Positions 6,295 to 12,817 of a stretch of DNA of 16,449 nt are shown here, one piece after another (the stretch's first letter is position 1; every line of letters starts with the position of its first letter). The stretch is from contig JAJDEC010000532.1 of the NCBI GenBank assembly GCA_029259995.1, forward strand, positions 1 through 16,449. The letters run 5' to 3'. Under the pieces are notes generated by a model, which did no database searches, had not been told where the DNA came from, and saw only the letters and a program-made list of their open reading frames with translations. The DNA comes from Phycisphaerae bacterium. GTDB lineage: Bacteria; Planctomycetota; Phycisphaerae; UBA1845; UTPLA1. A program made the position numbers and the translations under genes.

Positions 6295-7272
6295 ATGAAA
6301 ACGCGCGCGATCATCAATCTCACTCTGTCGATCGCAGCCTGCTGCGCATCACTCGCCTGCGACTTCGGCGATCTTTGCCCGACAGCCCCATCCGCACCAT
6401 CGACTGAATCCGATGCCGCCGCGTTTCTCGGGGCCGGCGATCCGTATGTTCCCGCGGCACTGCCGATCACGTCCATCGACCTCGATCGCTGCGATCAGAA
6501 CGCACCTCTCAAACTCCGCATCGTCGCCCCGACAACCCCCGGGACATACAGCGTCATCGTTCTCCAACACGCGTTCCAAATCACGAACCATTCCTACGAC
6601 CAGATCGCGAGCCACATCGCCAGCCACGGCTTCGTCGTTATCCTGCCGCGAATGTACGACGCTGGCGTCGGTCCCCTCATCGGTATGCCCACCGCCGCCA
6701 TCGAAACCGAGCGCGCCGCCGTCGTCATCGAATGGATCCCGTCGCAGATCGATCAACTCCCGAATATCGAACTCAACAACGCCCGCATCGGTCTTGCGGG
6801 TCATTCCCGCGGTGGAAAAGTTGCCTTCGGCGTGGCGGATGCCGGCGCAACGCGCATCGCCGCCCTCGTCGGAATCGATCCGGTCGATGGCACGGGAGGT
6901 CCCGGCGGCAATCAACCGCGCGTCGTCGATGGCCCGTTCGACTTCGACATCCCGACGCTGATTCTCGGCGCCGGCATCGGCGGCGCGTGCGCCCCCGACG
7001 GCGACAACTACCTTCAGTTCTTCGACGCATGCCCGTCGCCGTCTGTGCTCGTCATCGCAACAGACTACGGTCACGCCGACATGCTCGACGAAGAAACCGC
7101 GTCTCTCGCCGCGAGCGTCTGTCCGACCAACGCGGATCGCGAACCGATGCGACGACTGACTGCCGGTCTGCTTGTCGCGTTCTTTCGCGCACACCTGCAA
7201 AATAACTCGCAGACGTCCGACGGAATTGACAACATGGAGCCACCCACGACGGTATCGATAGAACGGAAATAA
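6295..7272 (+). CDS. Chlorophyllase-family alpha/beta hydrolase, exported (probable lipoprotein)
   Basis: A 325-residue alpha/beta hydrolase closely patterned on plant chlorophyllases, which cut the phytol ester from chlorophyll. Matching blocks: SYDQIASHIASHGFVVILPRMY (100-121), nucleophile elbow GHSRGGKVAFG (169-179, Ser171), LVGIDPVDGTG (191-201, Asp195), FDFDIPTLILGAGIGG (215-230), CAPDGDNYLQFFDAC (232-246), DYGHADMLDEET (257-268, His260) and REPMRRLTAGLLVAFFRAHL (282-301). Ser171/Asp195/His260 is the expected triad in the expected spacing. The N-terminus is a signal peptide with lipobox-like IAAC (Cys16) or SLAC (Cys22), so the enzyme acts outside the cytoplasm. ATG at 6295 is preferred over 6214 because GAGG lies 8 bases upstream and the signal peptide begins there. 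The family is secure; the substrate is not, since related bacterial esterases take other esters. It appears to be a single-gene unit. Confidence 0.85.
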   Translation: MKTRAIINLTLSIAACCASLACDFGDLCPTAPSAPSTESDAAAFLGAGDPYVPAALPITSIDLDRCDQNAPLKLRIVAPTTPGTYSVIVLQHAFQITNHSYDQIASHIASHGFVVILPRMYDAGVGPLIGMPTAAIETERAAVVIEWIPSQIDQLPNIELNNARIGLAGHSRGGKVAFGVADAGATRIAALVGIDPVDGTGGPGGNQPRVVDGPFDFDIPTLILGAGIGGACAPDGDNYLQFFDACPSPSVLVIATDYGHADMLDEETASLAASVCPTNADREPMRRLTAGLLVAFFRAHLQNNSQTSDGIDNMEPPTTVSIERK

Positions 7273-7297
7273 TGAGACACGGATTGAATTCCGCAGA

Positions 7298-7312
7298 GTC
7301 CGCACCGCGGAT
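7298..7312 (+). repeat. Degenerate REP-like hairpin (TCCGC-ACC-GCGGA)
   Basis: TCCGC (7299-7303), ACC, GCGGA (7307-7311), extended by a G-T pair. It follows GCAGA, where the 4298 copy has GTAGG, and precedes TCAGTCGCC, where that copy has CCATTCGC. It lies 26 bases after the chlorophyllase-like stop and could also act in transcript ending, though no T-run follows. Confidence 0.5.
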
Positions 7313-7351
7313 CAGTCGCCGCGTGCAAAACTGACGCCAATCGCCGCGTGC

Positions 7352-7376
7352 CATGCCGATGCCCAGCGTCGGCATG
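7352..7376. repeat. Perfect 8-bp stem hairpin (CATGCCGA/TCGGCATG)
   Basis: CATGCCGA (7352-7359), 9-base loop, TCGGCATG (7369-7376). It sits between the chlorophyllase homologue and the next gene, together with two REP-like hairpins. No U-tract follows, so a factor-independent terminator is not supported. Confidence 0.5.
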
Positions 7377-7435
7377 CGGTCGCGCGGCCCATGTCAAAAC
7401 GAATTGCGGGCACGATCTCGCACACAGTAGATTGC

Positions 7436-7458
7436 GTAGGTCGGGTCATCGACCCGAC
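7436..7458 (+). repeat. REP-like element: GTAG head plus perfect 8-bp hairpin
   Basis: GTAG (7436-7439), GTCGGGTC (7440-7447), ATC, GACCCGAC (7451-7458). Same architecture as the element at 4298-4318 but a different stem, so a second REP subfamily. It ends 33 bases before the predicted start of the next gene and may shape its leader. Confidence 0.65.
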
Positions 7459-7491
7459 ATGTCATGTTGCGTGACGATGCGACGATGGAAT

Positions 7492-7989
7492 ATGACAATG
7501 ACCCAAAGAACCCCCAGACTGAGAATCCAACTCACCAAGCGCCGCAACAAGTCCCCGCTTCTGATTTGCGAGCGTTCCGATGGCACGCAAACCTTGGCCG
7601 AAACCATCGTCGGTGCCGAGCACGATCTCTGCCATCATGTTGTCGAAACGACACTCGGCTATCATCGCGCATTCTACAGCCTGCTCGCCGAGGGAATGAA
7701 CATCGAAGACTTCAATGTCGCCGCCGCGTCGACGAAGATCGACATTCCGCCCGAGGCGAGCGCGGCCGAGTTCATCGTGGGCCTGTTGGAGATGGAGTTG
7801 GCCGGCGAAATGCCGTTCGAGGACTTTAATGCGGAATTGCGGCGGGCGATGACAAACGTGCGCAAGCCGACGGCGGCGCCGGAAATTTCCGATGTGGATC
7901 TGGCAACGATGCGAAGCCACGTCGTGGAGCTGAGAACGCATTGGCGCGAGCTGCCGGTGGGGGAGTCGATGGAGCTTGAGTGGTCTTGA
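7492..7989 (+). CDS. Conserved-type hypothetical protein with HDLCHHVVET motif
   Basis: A 165-residue soluble protein, no signal peptide or membrane helix. It opens with a basic beta-like segment (LRIQLTKRRNKSPLLICERSDG, in two pieces about 10-20 and 21-31). The motif HDLCHHVVETTLGYHRAFY (44-62) follows, then a helical, acidic C-terminal half (about 87-157). From memory, proteins with HDLxHYxVET-LG-xxxFxGLIAEG occur widely in bacteria without assigned function; I cannot name a family. The His cluster (44, 48, 49) could bind a metal. The start is unclear: ATGs at 7477, 7492 and 7498 all lack a strong ribosome-binding site, and I chose 7492 because similarity begins soon after. The next gene starts 93 bases downstream on the same strand and may be co-transcribed. 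Confidence 0.65.
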   Translation: MTMTQRTPRLRIQLTKRRNKSPLLICERSDGTQTLAETIVGAEHDLCHHVVETTLGYHRAFYSLLAEGMNIEDFNVAAASTKIDIPPEASAAEFIVGLLEMELAGEMPFEDFNAELRRAMTNVRKPTAAPEISDVDLATMRSHVVELRTHWRELPVGESMELEWS

Positions 7990-8082
7990 CGGGGTGCTCT
8001 TGCGGATGAGAATCGAAGCAGTGATTCCCCAATACCTGCTCTGGCAATGGATGCGGCGCCTGCGCTGTCGCTACAATGTGCG

Positions 8083-9039
8083 ATGATGGGGAACAATCGA
8101 ATCCTGAGCTACTCCGTGACACCGGAGGAACTCGATGAATTCATCGCGTGGGCGCTGTCGCGCGCCGATGTGCGGCTGTTGGCGAGGACGAATGCAACGG
8201 ACCCGCCGCCGACGTATCGAGCGCTGAATGAGGTGGTCGACGCGCGCGGTCCGGACCATCGGACAGTGCTGCTATGGAATGCGTCGATTTCGCCGCCGCC
8301 CATCACGGAGAAGCGCGCCGCCGAGGACGACGGCGCGGGAGGTGAAATCTATCTCGTCGACTGGAACTTCTCCGACGTCGCCGAGTTGGGGGGGCCGTCG
8401 GGGCGGCTCTACACCTGCGATCAGCGTTCTGATGCGTTCAAGAAGTGGTTTCAGAGCCTGGTGCGCTGGTTCAAGCGGCGCTGCAAGTACTACGAAGACC
8501 ACGACTGGATTTCGCCCGCACAGGTCGAGCGAATTCCGGGAGGTGAGCGCTTCTTGACGGTCAGCCGCCGGCAGAGGTTACGCGCATCGCTGGACGATAT
8601 CAATGAGCTGCTTGCGTTTGCGAACGAGACGCACGACGTGGTCTTTGCTGCCAAAGAGAGTCCCACGCAGCAGCCCGTTACCTTCTCGCACATCGAGGCG
8701 GAACAGCCCCATCCTGTTGGCGGACGCACTTCCAGGATCGATGAGATGCTCGGCGCGGGGCGACCGAAGAAATTCCTCATATGGAACCAGTCGCTGTTTC
8801 CGGAAATCAAATTGGCCAGGTGTGTTGTTAACGGATCTGATGAGACGTCTTATGTACTGAACGATTTCACGACTGTCATCGTTATCTCGCGGGAATCGAT
8901 CAGGATGCCGGGGGCGGTGCGCGAGGCTTACCGAACGATGGACGAATCGGGGCAGCGCCTGATCGAGTGGTATGGCTCGATCCTCGATTGGCTGCGGCGA
9001 CGGGACCTGATTATTGGATCGGCGCCGCCGCGCGGGTAG
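8083..9039 (+). CDS. Cytoplasmic hypothetical protein made of two similar halves
   Basis: A 318-residue protein without signal peptide or membrane helix that I do not recognise. The two halves look like diverged copies of one unit of about 150 residues. Half A (5-140) has TPEELDEFIAWAL, TVLLWNASISPPP (61-73), EIYLVDWNF and FKKWFQSLVRWFKRRCKYY (119-137). Half B (156-311) has SLDDINELLAFA, KKFLIWNQSLFPEI (229-242), TSYVLNDF and GQRLIEWYGSILDWLRRRDL (290-309). Order and spacing agree. The closing Trp/Arg-rich amphipathic helices may bind partner protein or nucleic acid; this is speculation. I chose ATG at 8083, as half A begins at once; ATG at 8047 would add 12 residues with no counterpart in half B. 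Neither has a clear ribosome-binding site. It converges on the VCBS gene, 58 bases away. Confidence 0.7.
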   Translation: MMGNNRILSYSVTPEELDEFIAWALSRADVRLLARTNATDPPPTYRALNEVVDARGPDHRTVLLWNASISPPPITEKRAAEDDGAGGEIYLVDWNFSDVAELGGPSGRLYTCDQRSDAFKKWFQSLVRWFKRRCKYYEDHDWISPAQVERIPGGERFLTVSRRQRLRASLDDINELLAFANETHDVVFAAKESPTQQPVTFSHIEAEQPHPVGGRTSRIDEMLGAGRPKKFLIWNQSLFPEIKLARCVVNGSDETSYVLNDFTTVIVISRESIRMPGAVREAYRTMDESGQRLIEWYGSILDWLRRRDLIIGSAPPRG

Positions 9040-9097
9040 GCCGGGTTCAGAAACGGCAATTGAATCAAGTTCACGCAGCCGTCCGGCACGCCCTCTG

Positions 9098-10822
9098 TCA
9101 AACCGCCGCATCCACAAACGCCGCAACATCCAGCCCGTCGATATTGCCGTCGTTGTTCACATCCGCCCGGCACACATGCTCCGGATCCGTATCAATCCCC
9201 AACAACACATCCGCCAGGACCGCGCCGTCCACGGCGTCGATCAGTGTGTCGTTGTTCAAATCGCCGGCCATGCCGCCGCCGCCCGTCACAAGGAAAAACA
9301 TCGTCTCGCCGACACCGAGATTGTTCGCGAAATCACGCGCTTCGACATGATAGATCACAACACCGCCGCCGCAGCCCGCCGAGGGGATCTCCCCGCGATA
9401 GATCTGACCGCCGCTGTAGCGCATCGCAACCTGTTGAACCGGACCGTCGCCAACCGAGTAACTCAGCGTCACGCCGCGATCGAAGAAATTCCGATCGCTC
9501 GTCATGTCGTCGAGAATCGCCGCGCGAACGACATAAGGCCCCGCGTCCGACGTATCCGCCAGTTGCTCCGTCGCTACGATCCGAGGCGCCCGATCATCGA
9601 CCGGCCCTGTCGTGTTGACGTAGATGCGATTGACGAAACTCCCCGATTCACCCTGGGCCGTCACGATGTCCAGGCGCCCGTCGCCCGTCAGATCCGCGAC
9701 CATGATGTCGAGCGTCGAATCGCCGATCGATGTGATCAATCCGCCGACTTCCGTGAAGTCGCCCGTGCCGTCATTGTTGTAGATGCGCTCGGCACTCCCG
9801 CCCAGCCGGGCCACGATCAAGTCCAGATCTCCGTCGTTGTCGTAGTCGAAGAACTTCGAATCGTTGTCATCCACCGTCGGATTCGGCGACAGGTTGACGG
9901 AAATGTCTGTGAACGAAGTGAAGCCGATGTTGCGGAGCAGCAGATCCGAATTGTTGCCGGCGGGATTGGCGTTGGCGCCGAACAAGTCGAGATCCCCGTC
10001 GCCATCAATGTCGCCGAAATCATAAGAGTACGCGTTGTTGTCGCTTGGAACGCCGCCGATGAATGTGAAGTAGCCGCTGCCGTTGTTGCGATACATACGG
10101 GATGCGGCCGACGCCGTGCTCGCCGTCCGGATGTCCAGATCGAAATCACCATCGACATCCCCGAAAATCGCGTCCATCGGCTCAGGCAGAACGGCCGTCG
10201 GATGTCGGAACATGGTCCCGATCGAAAAGTACCCGGCGCCATCGTTTAGAAAGATCTGGTTCTGCCCCGAACCGAATCGGCTGACGGCTCCGCCGTGCGC
10301 GAAGTACAGATCGAGATCGCCGTCATTGTCGATGTCGCCGAACTGCGCCCGCGGACTCGACAGTAGCATCGCCGGCAGCCGGGCGATCGTCTCATTTGAG
10401 AAGAAGCCCGCCCCGTCGTTCACCAGCAGCATGGGTTGCCTGTTGAAATCCTGCGCGATAATGATGTCCAGATCGCCGTCGCCCTCAATGTCGCCAAGCT
10501 CCACGCCACGCGCCAGGCCGCTGACCGATCCGCGCGCGATGGACTCGTCTGCGAAGAAGCCAGTGCCATTGTTAATGAAAATTCGCGCAAGCTCCGGCGA
10601 ACCGGCCGACGTGAAATTGCCGCCATTGGCCCAGACGATGTCGAGATCCCCGTCGTTGTCGAGATCGCCGATCGTCAACTGATTCGTGTATTCGCTCAGT
10701 GCGGGCAGGGGAAATCGCGTGCTGCTCTGATCCTGAAACTGCTGCGCCGAAACCGGCGCGATCACGAAGAGCAATATGAATGTTGCAGGCGACGCGACGC
10801 AGCCTCGAAACGAATATTTCAT
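9098..10822 (-). CDS. Secreted VCBS/FG-GAP repeat protein with C-terminal dockerin-like domain
   Basis: A 574-residue exported protein. Signal peptide: ASPATFILLFVIAPVSAQQ, with likely cleavage after VSA (26). Seven calcium-binding FG-GAP/VCBS blades follow, marked by DLDNDGDLDI (53), DIEGDGDLDI (111), DIDNDGDLDL (163), DVDGDFDLDI (222), DIDGDGDLDL (271), DYDNDGDLDL (327) and DLTGDGRLDI (378). They are spaced 48-59 residues apart, as in a seven-bladed beta-propeller. Residues 408-513 form a beta domain. The C-terminus holds two EF-hand-like loops, DLNNDTLIDAVD (521-532) and DVNNDGNIDGLD (554-565), as in planctomycete dockerin-type modules. ATG at 10822 is used because GGGGGA lies 4 bases upstream and the signal peptide starts there; a TTG at 10849 is less likely. 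Role: probably a surface or secreted adhesion or binding protein. No cohesin partner is in the window. Confidence 0.92.
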   Translation of the reverse strand: MKYSFRGCVASPATFILLFVIAPVSAQQFQDQSSTRFPLPALSEYTNQLTIGDLDNDGDLDIVWANGGNFTSAGSPELARIFINNGTGFFADESIARGSVSGLARGVELGDIEGDGDLDIIIAQDFNRQPMLLVNDGAGFFSNETIARLPAMLLSSPRAQFGDIDNDGDLDLYFAHGGAVSRFGSGQNQIFLNDGAGYFSIGTMFRHPTAVLPEPMDAIFGDVDGDFDLDIRTASTASAASRMYRNNGSGYFTFIGGVPSDNNAYSYDFGDIDGDGDLDLFGANANPAGNNSDLLLRNIGFTSFTDISVNLSPNPTVDDNDSKFFDYDNDGDLDLIVARLGGSAERIYNNDGTGDFTEVGGLITSIGDSTLDIMVADLTGDGRLDIVTAQGESGSFVNRIYVNTTGPVDDRAPRIVATEQLADTSDAGPYVVRAAILDDMTSDRNFFDRGVTLSYSVGDGPVQQVAMRYSGGQIYRGEIPSAGCGGGVVIYHVEARDFANNLGVGETMFFLVTGGGGMAGDLNNDTLIDAVDGAVLADVLLGIDTDPEHVCRADVNNDGNIDGLDVAAFVDAAV

Positions 10823-11378
10823 TCCATCCCCCAATTTGGTCGGCCGCAAGCGCGATGGGAAATCACCGGCAGCCGCGCGGCTCCATTCGACTCAAGTTCA
10901 CCCGCTGACGTTGTCTATCGGTATGCGCGGAATCGATGACGATTCATGGGTCGATTATAACCATCGCGGTCGCCCAGAACGAATCTGTGGACCCGCCGGC
11001 CTACTTATTCGTCTCGGCAGGTATCAAATGATGAATCGCGACCGCTCGCTTATTCGGGTCCGGATAGTCCCGCATCAGATTCGCCGCCGTCGTACGATTT
11101 TCTTGACTTCCTCGAAACATCCACCCGCGCCGGCGGTCGCAGAATGACTTCGCAAGAAGAACCAATCCGCATGTCCTCGCCCGACTTGATCTCCGCAATC
11201 GCCACCCGCTTCAATTGATTGCCGTACTCGTCGCGTCGATTGGAAACATGAACGTCGCGCCCGAAGGGCTCGATGCGATCGCTTTCAATCGCCTGATCGT
11301 CGTCATTTTCGGGGACTGTCAGATAGACGCGAACATCCCGCAACGTGTCGCGAGCCTCGTTGTGGAGGACGTGATGAT

Positions 11379-11430
11379 ACGCCACAACGTCTCGATCTCG
11401 TCCGCTCCGCATCGGTACGTTCCCATCCCC
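11379..11430. repeat. 52-bp direct repeat, copy 1
   Basis: ACGCCACAACGTCTCGATCT onward; it matches 11475-11526 at 50 of 52 positions (differences at the 28th and 41st bases). The period is 96 bases, exactly 32 codons, so the repeat preserves reading frame on the minus strand, where it reads VPMRSGRDRDVVA. Confidence 0.9.
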
Positions 11431-11435
11431 CGTGC

Positions 11436-11458
11436 CACTGGGTGCTTGCCACCCAGTG
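11436..11458. repeat. REP-like hairpin between the direct repeats (CACTGGGT/ACCCAGTG)
   Basis: CACTGGGT (11436-11443), loop GCTTGCC, ACCCAGTG (11451-11458), a perfect 8-bp stem. It lies centrally in the 44 bases separating the two 52-bp repeats. Confidence 0.65.
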
Positions 11459-11474
11459 CCCAGGGCGCAGAGGG

Positions 11475-11526
11475 ACGCCACAACGTCTCGATCTCGTCCG
11501 CCCCGCATCGGTACCTTCCCATCCCC
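11475..11526. repeat. 52-bp direct repeat, copy 2
   Basis: Second copy of the unit at 11379-11430, reading VPMRGGRDRDVVA on the minus strand. The two copies flank a 44-base segment carrying a hairpin. Confidence 0.9.
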
Positions 11527-11915
11527 ACGTGTATCTGGTTGCTTGTCGTAGGTTGTCCGAGAATTTGAACGCCCATTCAGGGCTAAACACTTGCATCAAC
11601 CAGAGGCCCAGGACTGCACTTCGACCCCGTTGCGGTCTTCGTTTGTCCAGGGCTCCCACAGGTCGCACTTTCAGTGCGAAGTTCGAAAACATCGGACACT
11701 CACCTGGCGTCAGGAAGACGCACACGATCCGTTGCCGGCGACGTGAGGGATGTTGGTGTTTACCGGGACCAAAGGGAGACTAGTGAATGTCGGAAATTCG
11801 TTGGCCTGTTCTCAGCACACAAGCGGAGTGAATCAAACGCCGAGCCTGCGGACCGCCTGTCCGGCCCAGACCAATCCCCGCGCCCCTTATTCAATGAATC
11901 GTTCTGCAATCCGAG
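11527..11915. other. Intergenic stretch, no gene seen apart from the hairpin element
   Basis: About 390 bases. Open frames here encode nothing recognisable. The only structure I find is the nested hairpin element at 11606-11679. Confidence 0.55.
11606..11679. repeat. Nested hairpin element followed by a second hairpin
   Basis: Outer arms GCCCAGGAC (11606-11614) and GTCCAGGGC (11645-11653) pair with one mismatch. Inside, GACC (11623-11626) pairs with GGTC (11634-11637) around CCGTTGC. A second hairpin, TCGCACT-TTC-AGTGCGA (11663-11679), follows with a perfect 7-bp stem. The set looks like one structured repeat unit or small RNA. It lies between the decayed gene and the acidic lipoprotein gene. 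Confidence 0.55.
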
Positions 11916-12377
11916 TCAATAGATGACAAATCCGTCCGCGTCCACAATCACGTCAAAATCCAGATCATTACCGATGAACTCGAACGTGACCTCTTCGCCG
12001 CAGAAAAACTCGAAATCCTGCTCGAAGAACGGAAGCTCCTCCAGAACGATCACGTCGTTGAACACGTATTGCTCCGCATTCGTGCTCGTCAGGAAGATCA
12101 CCTCATCGCAAAAGAAATCCGTTGGTACGATCTCGCCCGGAAAGACGATTCCCAGATCGAGTGAGAACACGTTTCCGTCAATGTCCTCGTACTCGATGAA
12201 CGGATCAATATCGAAGTCCGTGTTGTTGATCACTGTGACCGTCACACCTGGATCGACAAACGGCCCTCCACCGATGGGGCCGCCCGGAATAATCGGAAAG
12301 CCGACCGTCGTGCATGTCTGGCCCATCGTTGCAAACAACGAAAAGACCAGCAGTCCGGCGAAAGTGAATGATCGCAT
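11916..12377 (-). CDS. Small, very acidic predicted lipoprotein
   Basis: A 153-residue exported protein. ATG at 12377 is strongly supported by a full AGGAGG 6 bases upstream; an upstream GTG-type start at 12416 is not needed. The signal peptide has a short n-region (MRS), core FTFAGLLVFSLFATMG and a Cys22 that may be lipidated (QTC), though the lipobox is weak. A Gly/Pro linker (30-44) follows. The rest is beta-rich and hydrophobic/acidic: TVTVINNTDFDIDPF (46-60), FPGEIVPTDFFCDEVIFL (79-96), FFCGEEVTFEFIGND (124-138). After residue 2 there is no Lys, Arg or His, against 28 Asp/Glu. It resembles, by pattern only, a group of small planctomycete lipoproteins ending in F.CG..V.F.F. Cys90 and Cys126 could form a disulphide. 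The acidic clusters could bind calcium. Function unknown. Confidence 0.75.
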   Translation of the reverse strand: MRSFTFAGLLVFSLFATMGQTCTTVGFPIIPGGPIGGGPFVDPGVTVTVINNTDFDIDPFIEYEDIDGNVFSLDLGIVFPGEIVPTDFFCDEVIFLTSTNAEQYVFNDVIVLEELPFFEQDFEFFCGEEVTFEFIGNDLDFDVIVDADGFVIY

Positions 12378-12383
12378 CGAAAT

Positions 12384-12389
12384 CCTCCT
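12384..12389 (-). promoter_or_regulatory. Consensus ribosome-binding site AGGAGG
   Basis: AGGAGG on the minus strand, 6 bases before the ATG at 12377. It is the strongest such site in the window and fixes the start of the acidic lipoprotein. Confidence 0.8.
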
Positions 12390-12576
12390 CAGAACGTATC
12401 GGCAGTTCAAGACCATGGCGGTCTCAAGCCAGCCGCCGAATCACCTCATTGTATTGAAGGCGTCGACACGCGCGGCGTCTCGGGGTTAACCGCGAAATCG
12501 CCCCGATAAGCGATGCGCGGGTCAAGACACGATCAATAGGATGGCTCAATCGTTGCTGACACGCACAGGAAAGGAT

Positions 12577-12611
12577 TTTGCGAGCGTTTGCGGCAGTTTG
12601 CGGGCGCTTGC
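12577..12611. repeat. Degenerate 10-bp tandem repeat (TTTGCGNGCG, about 3.5 copies)
   Basis: TTTGCGAGCG (12577), TTTGCGGCAG (12587), TTTGCGGGCG (12597), CTTGC (12607). The 10-base period is close to one helical turn. It lies between divergent genes, so it could be a set of phased protein-binding sites. Confidence 0.4.
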
Positions 12612-12711
12612 ACGTGGATACTTTTTTCGCGTCCCGGGGCAGCGAGTCGAAAGTCCGAATATGTCGATGCGACAAAAGAAATCCGAAACATCGCCGAAAA
12701 TTCGGGGCCTG

Positions 12712-12725
12712 GCGCCGCAAGGCGC
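12712..12725. repeat. Hairpin GCGCC-GCAA-GGCGC
   Basis: A perfect 5-bp stem with a GNRA-type GCAA loop, about 90 bases before the DUF3592-like start. If the leader begins upstream of it, it would form in the mRNA. Minor. Confidence 0.35.
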
Positions 12726-12817
12726 TGATCGACGATCCCGGCTTGCCGAATCCGTCGCGATGTCCGACCGATGAGAGTGCCAACGTCCAGGTCATTCTGC
12801 CCGCGGAGAGAGAGTCA

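Larger units (their letters stand above)
11001..11508 (-). pseudogene. Frameshifted remnant resembling the N-terminal beta domain of transglutaminase-like proteins
   Basis: From about 11390 down to 11110 the frame starting at 11508 has good codon usage and reads HHVLHNEARDTLRDVRVYL, VPENDDDQAI and VAIAEIKSGEDMRIGSSCEV. This is the pattern of beta domains that precede transglutaminase cores (NxxxxxLxDVRVYLPVP...Q, EIKxGExxxI). After about 11110 this frame turns poor and stops at 11050. A second frame then gains good codon usage, reading NRTTAANLMRDYPDPNKRAV and ending at 11001. A single extra base around 11100-11115 would join them. No catalytic core follows. The N-terminus runs into a 52-base direct repeat and has no signal peptide or ribosome-binding site. 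I read it as a decayed gene; a short live gene at 11050-11508 is the alternative. The transglutaminase link is inference from pattern memory. Confidence 0.4.
12390..12803. other. Divergent intergenic region, no gene seen
   Basis: About 410 bases between divergent genes. Frames open here on both strands are Arg/Ser-rich and unconvincing. It contains the 10-bp tandem repeat and the GCAA-loop hairpin. No promoter can be placed confidently. Confidence 0.55.

Noticed and set aside
6349..7305. Open frame of 318 codons on the minus strand
   Set aside because: Mirror of the chlorophyllase-like gene; Arg/Asp/Val-rich and without a recognisable domain.
7352..7376. Intrinsic terminator after the chlorophyllase-like gene
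   Set aside because: The stem is good but no T-rich tract follows on either strand.
9014..10249. Long open frame (411 codons) on the plus strand
   Set aside because: It is antisense to the VCBS/dockerin gene, whose repeats and signal peptide are clear; the translation is low-complexity Arg/Ile/Val without a domain.
10954..10959. Exact TATAAT on the minus strand upstream of the VCBS gene
   Set aside because: No acceptable -35 hexamer lies 16-18 bases upstream and it is about 130 bases from the start codon, so it is not called as a promoter.
11379..11526. CRISPR array
   Set aside because: Only two copies of a 52-base unit separated by a hairpin; no further repeats, no spacer set and no cas genes.
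11303..11725. Minus-strand frame of 140 codons over the direct repeat
   Set aside because: It is open because the repeat period is a multiple of three; the sequence crosses the nested hairpin element and has no domain.
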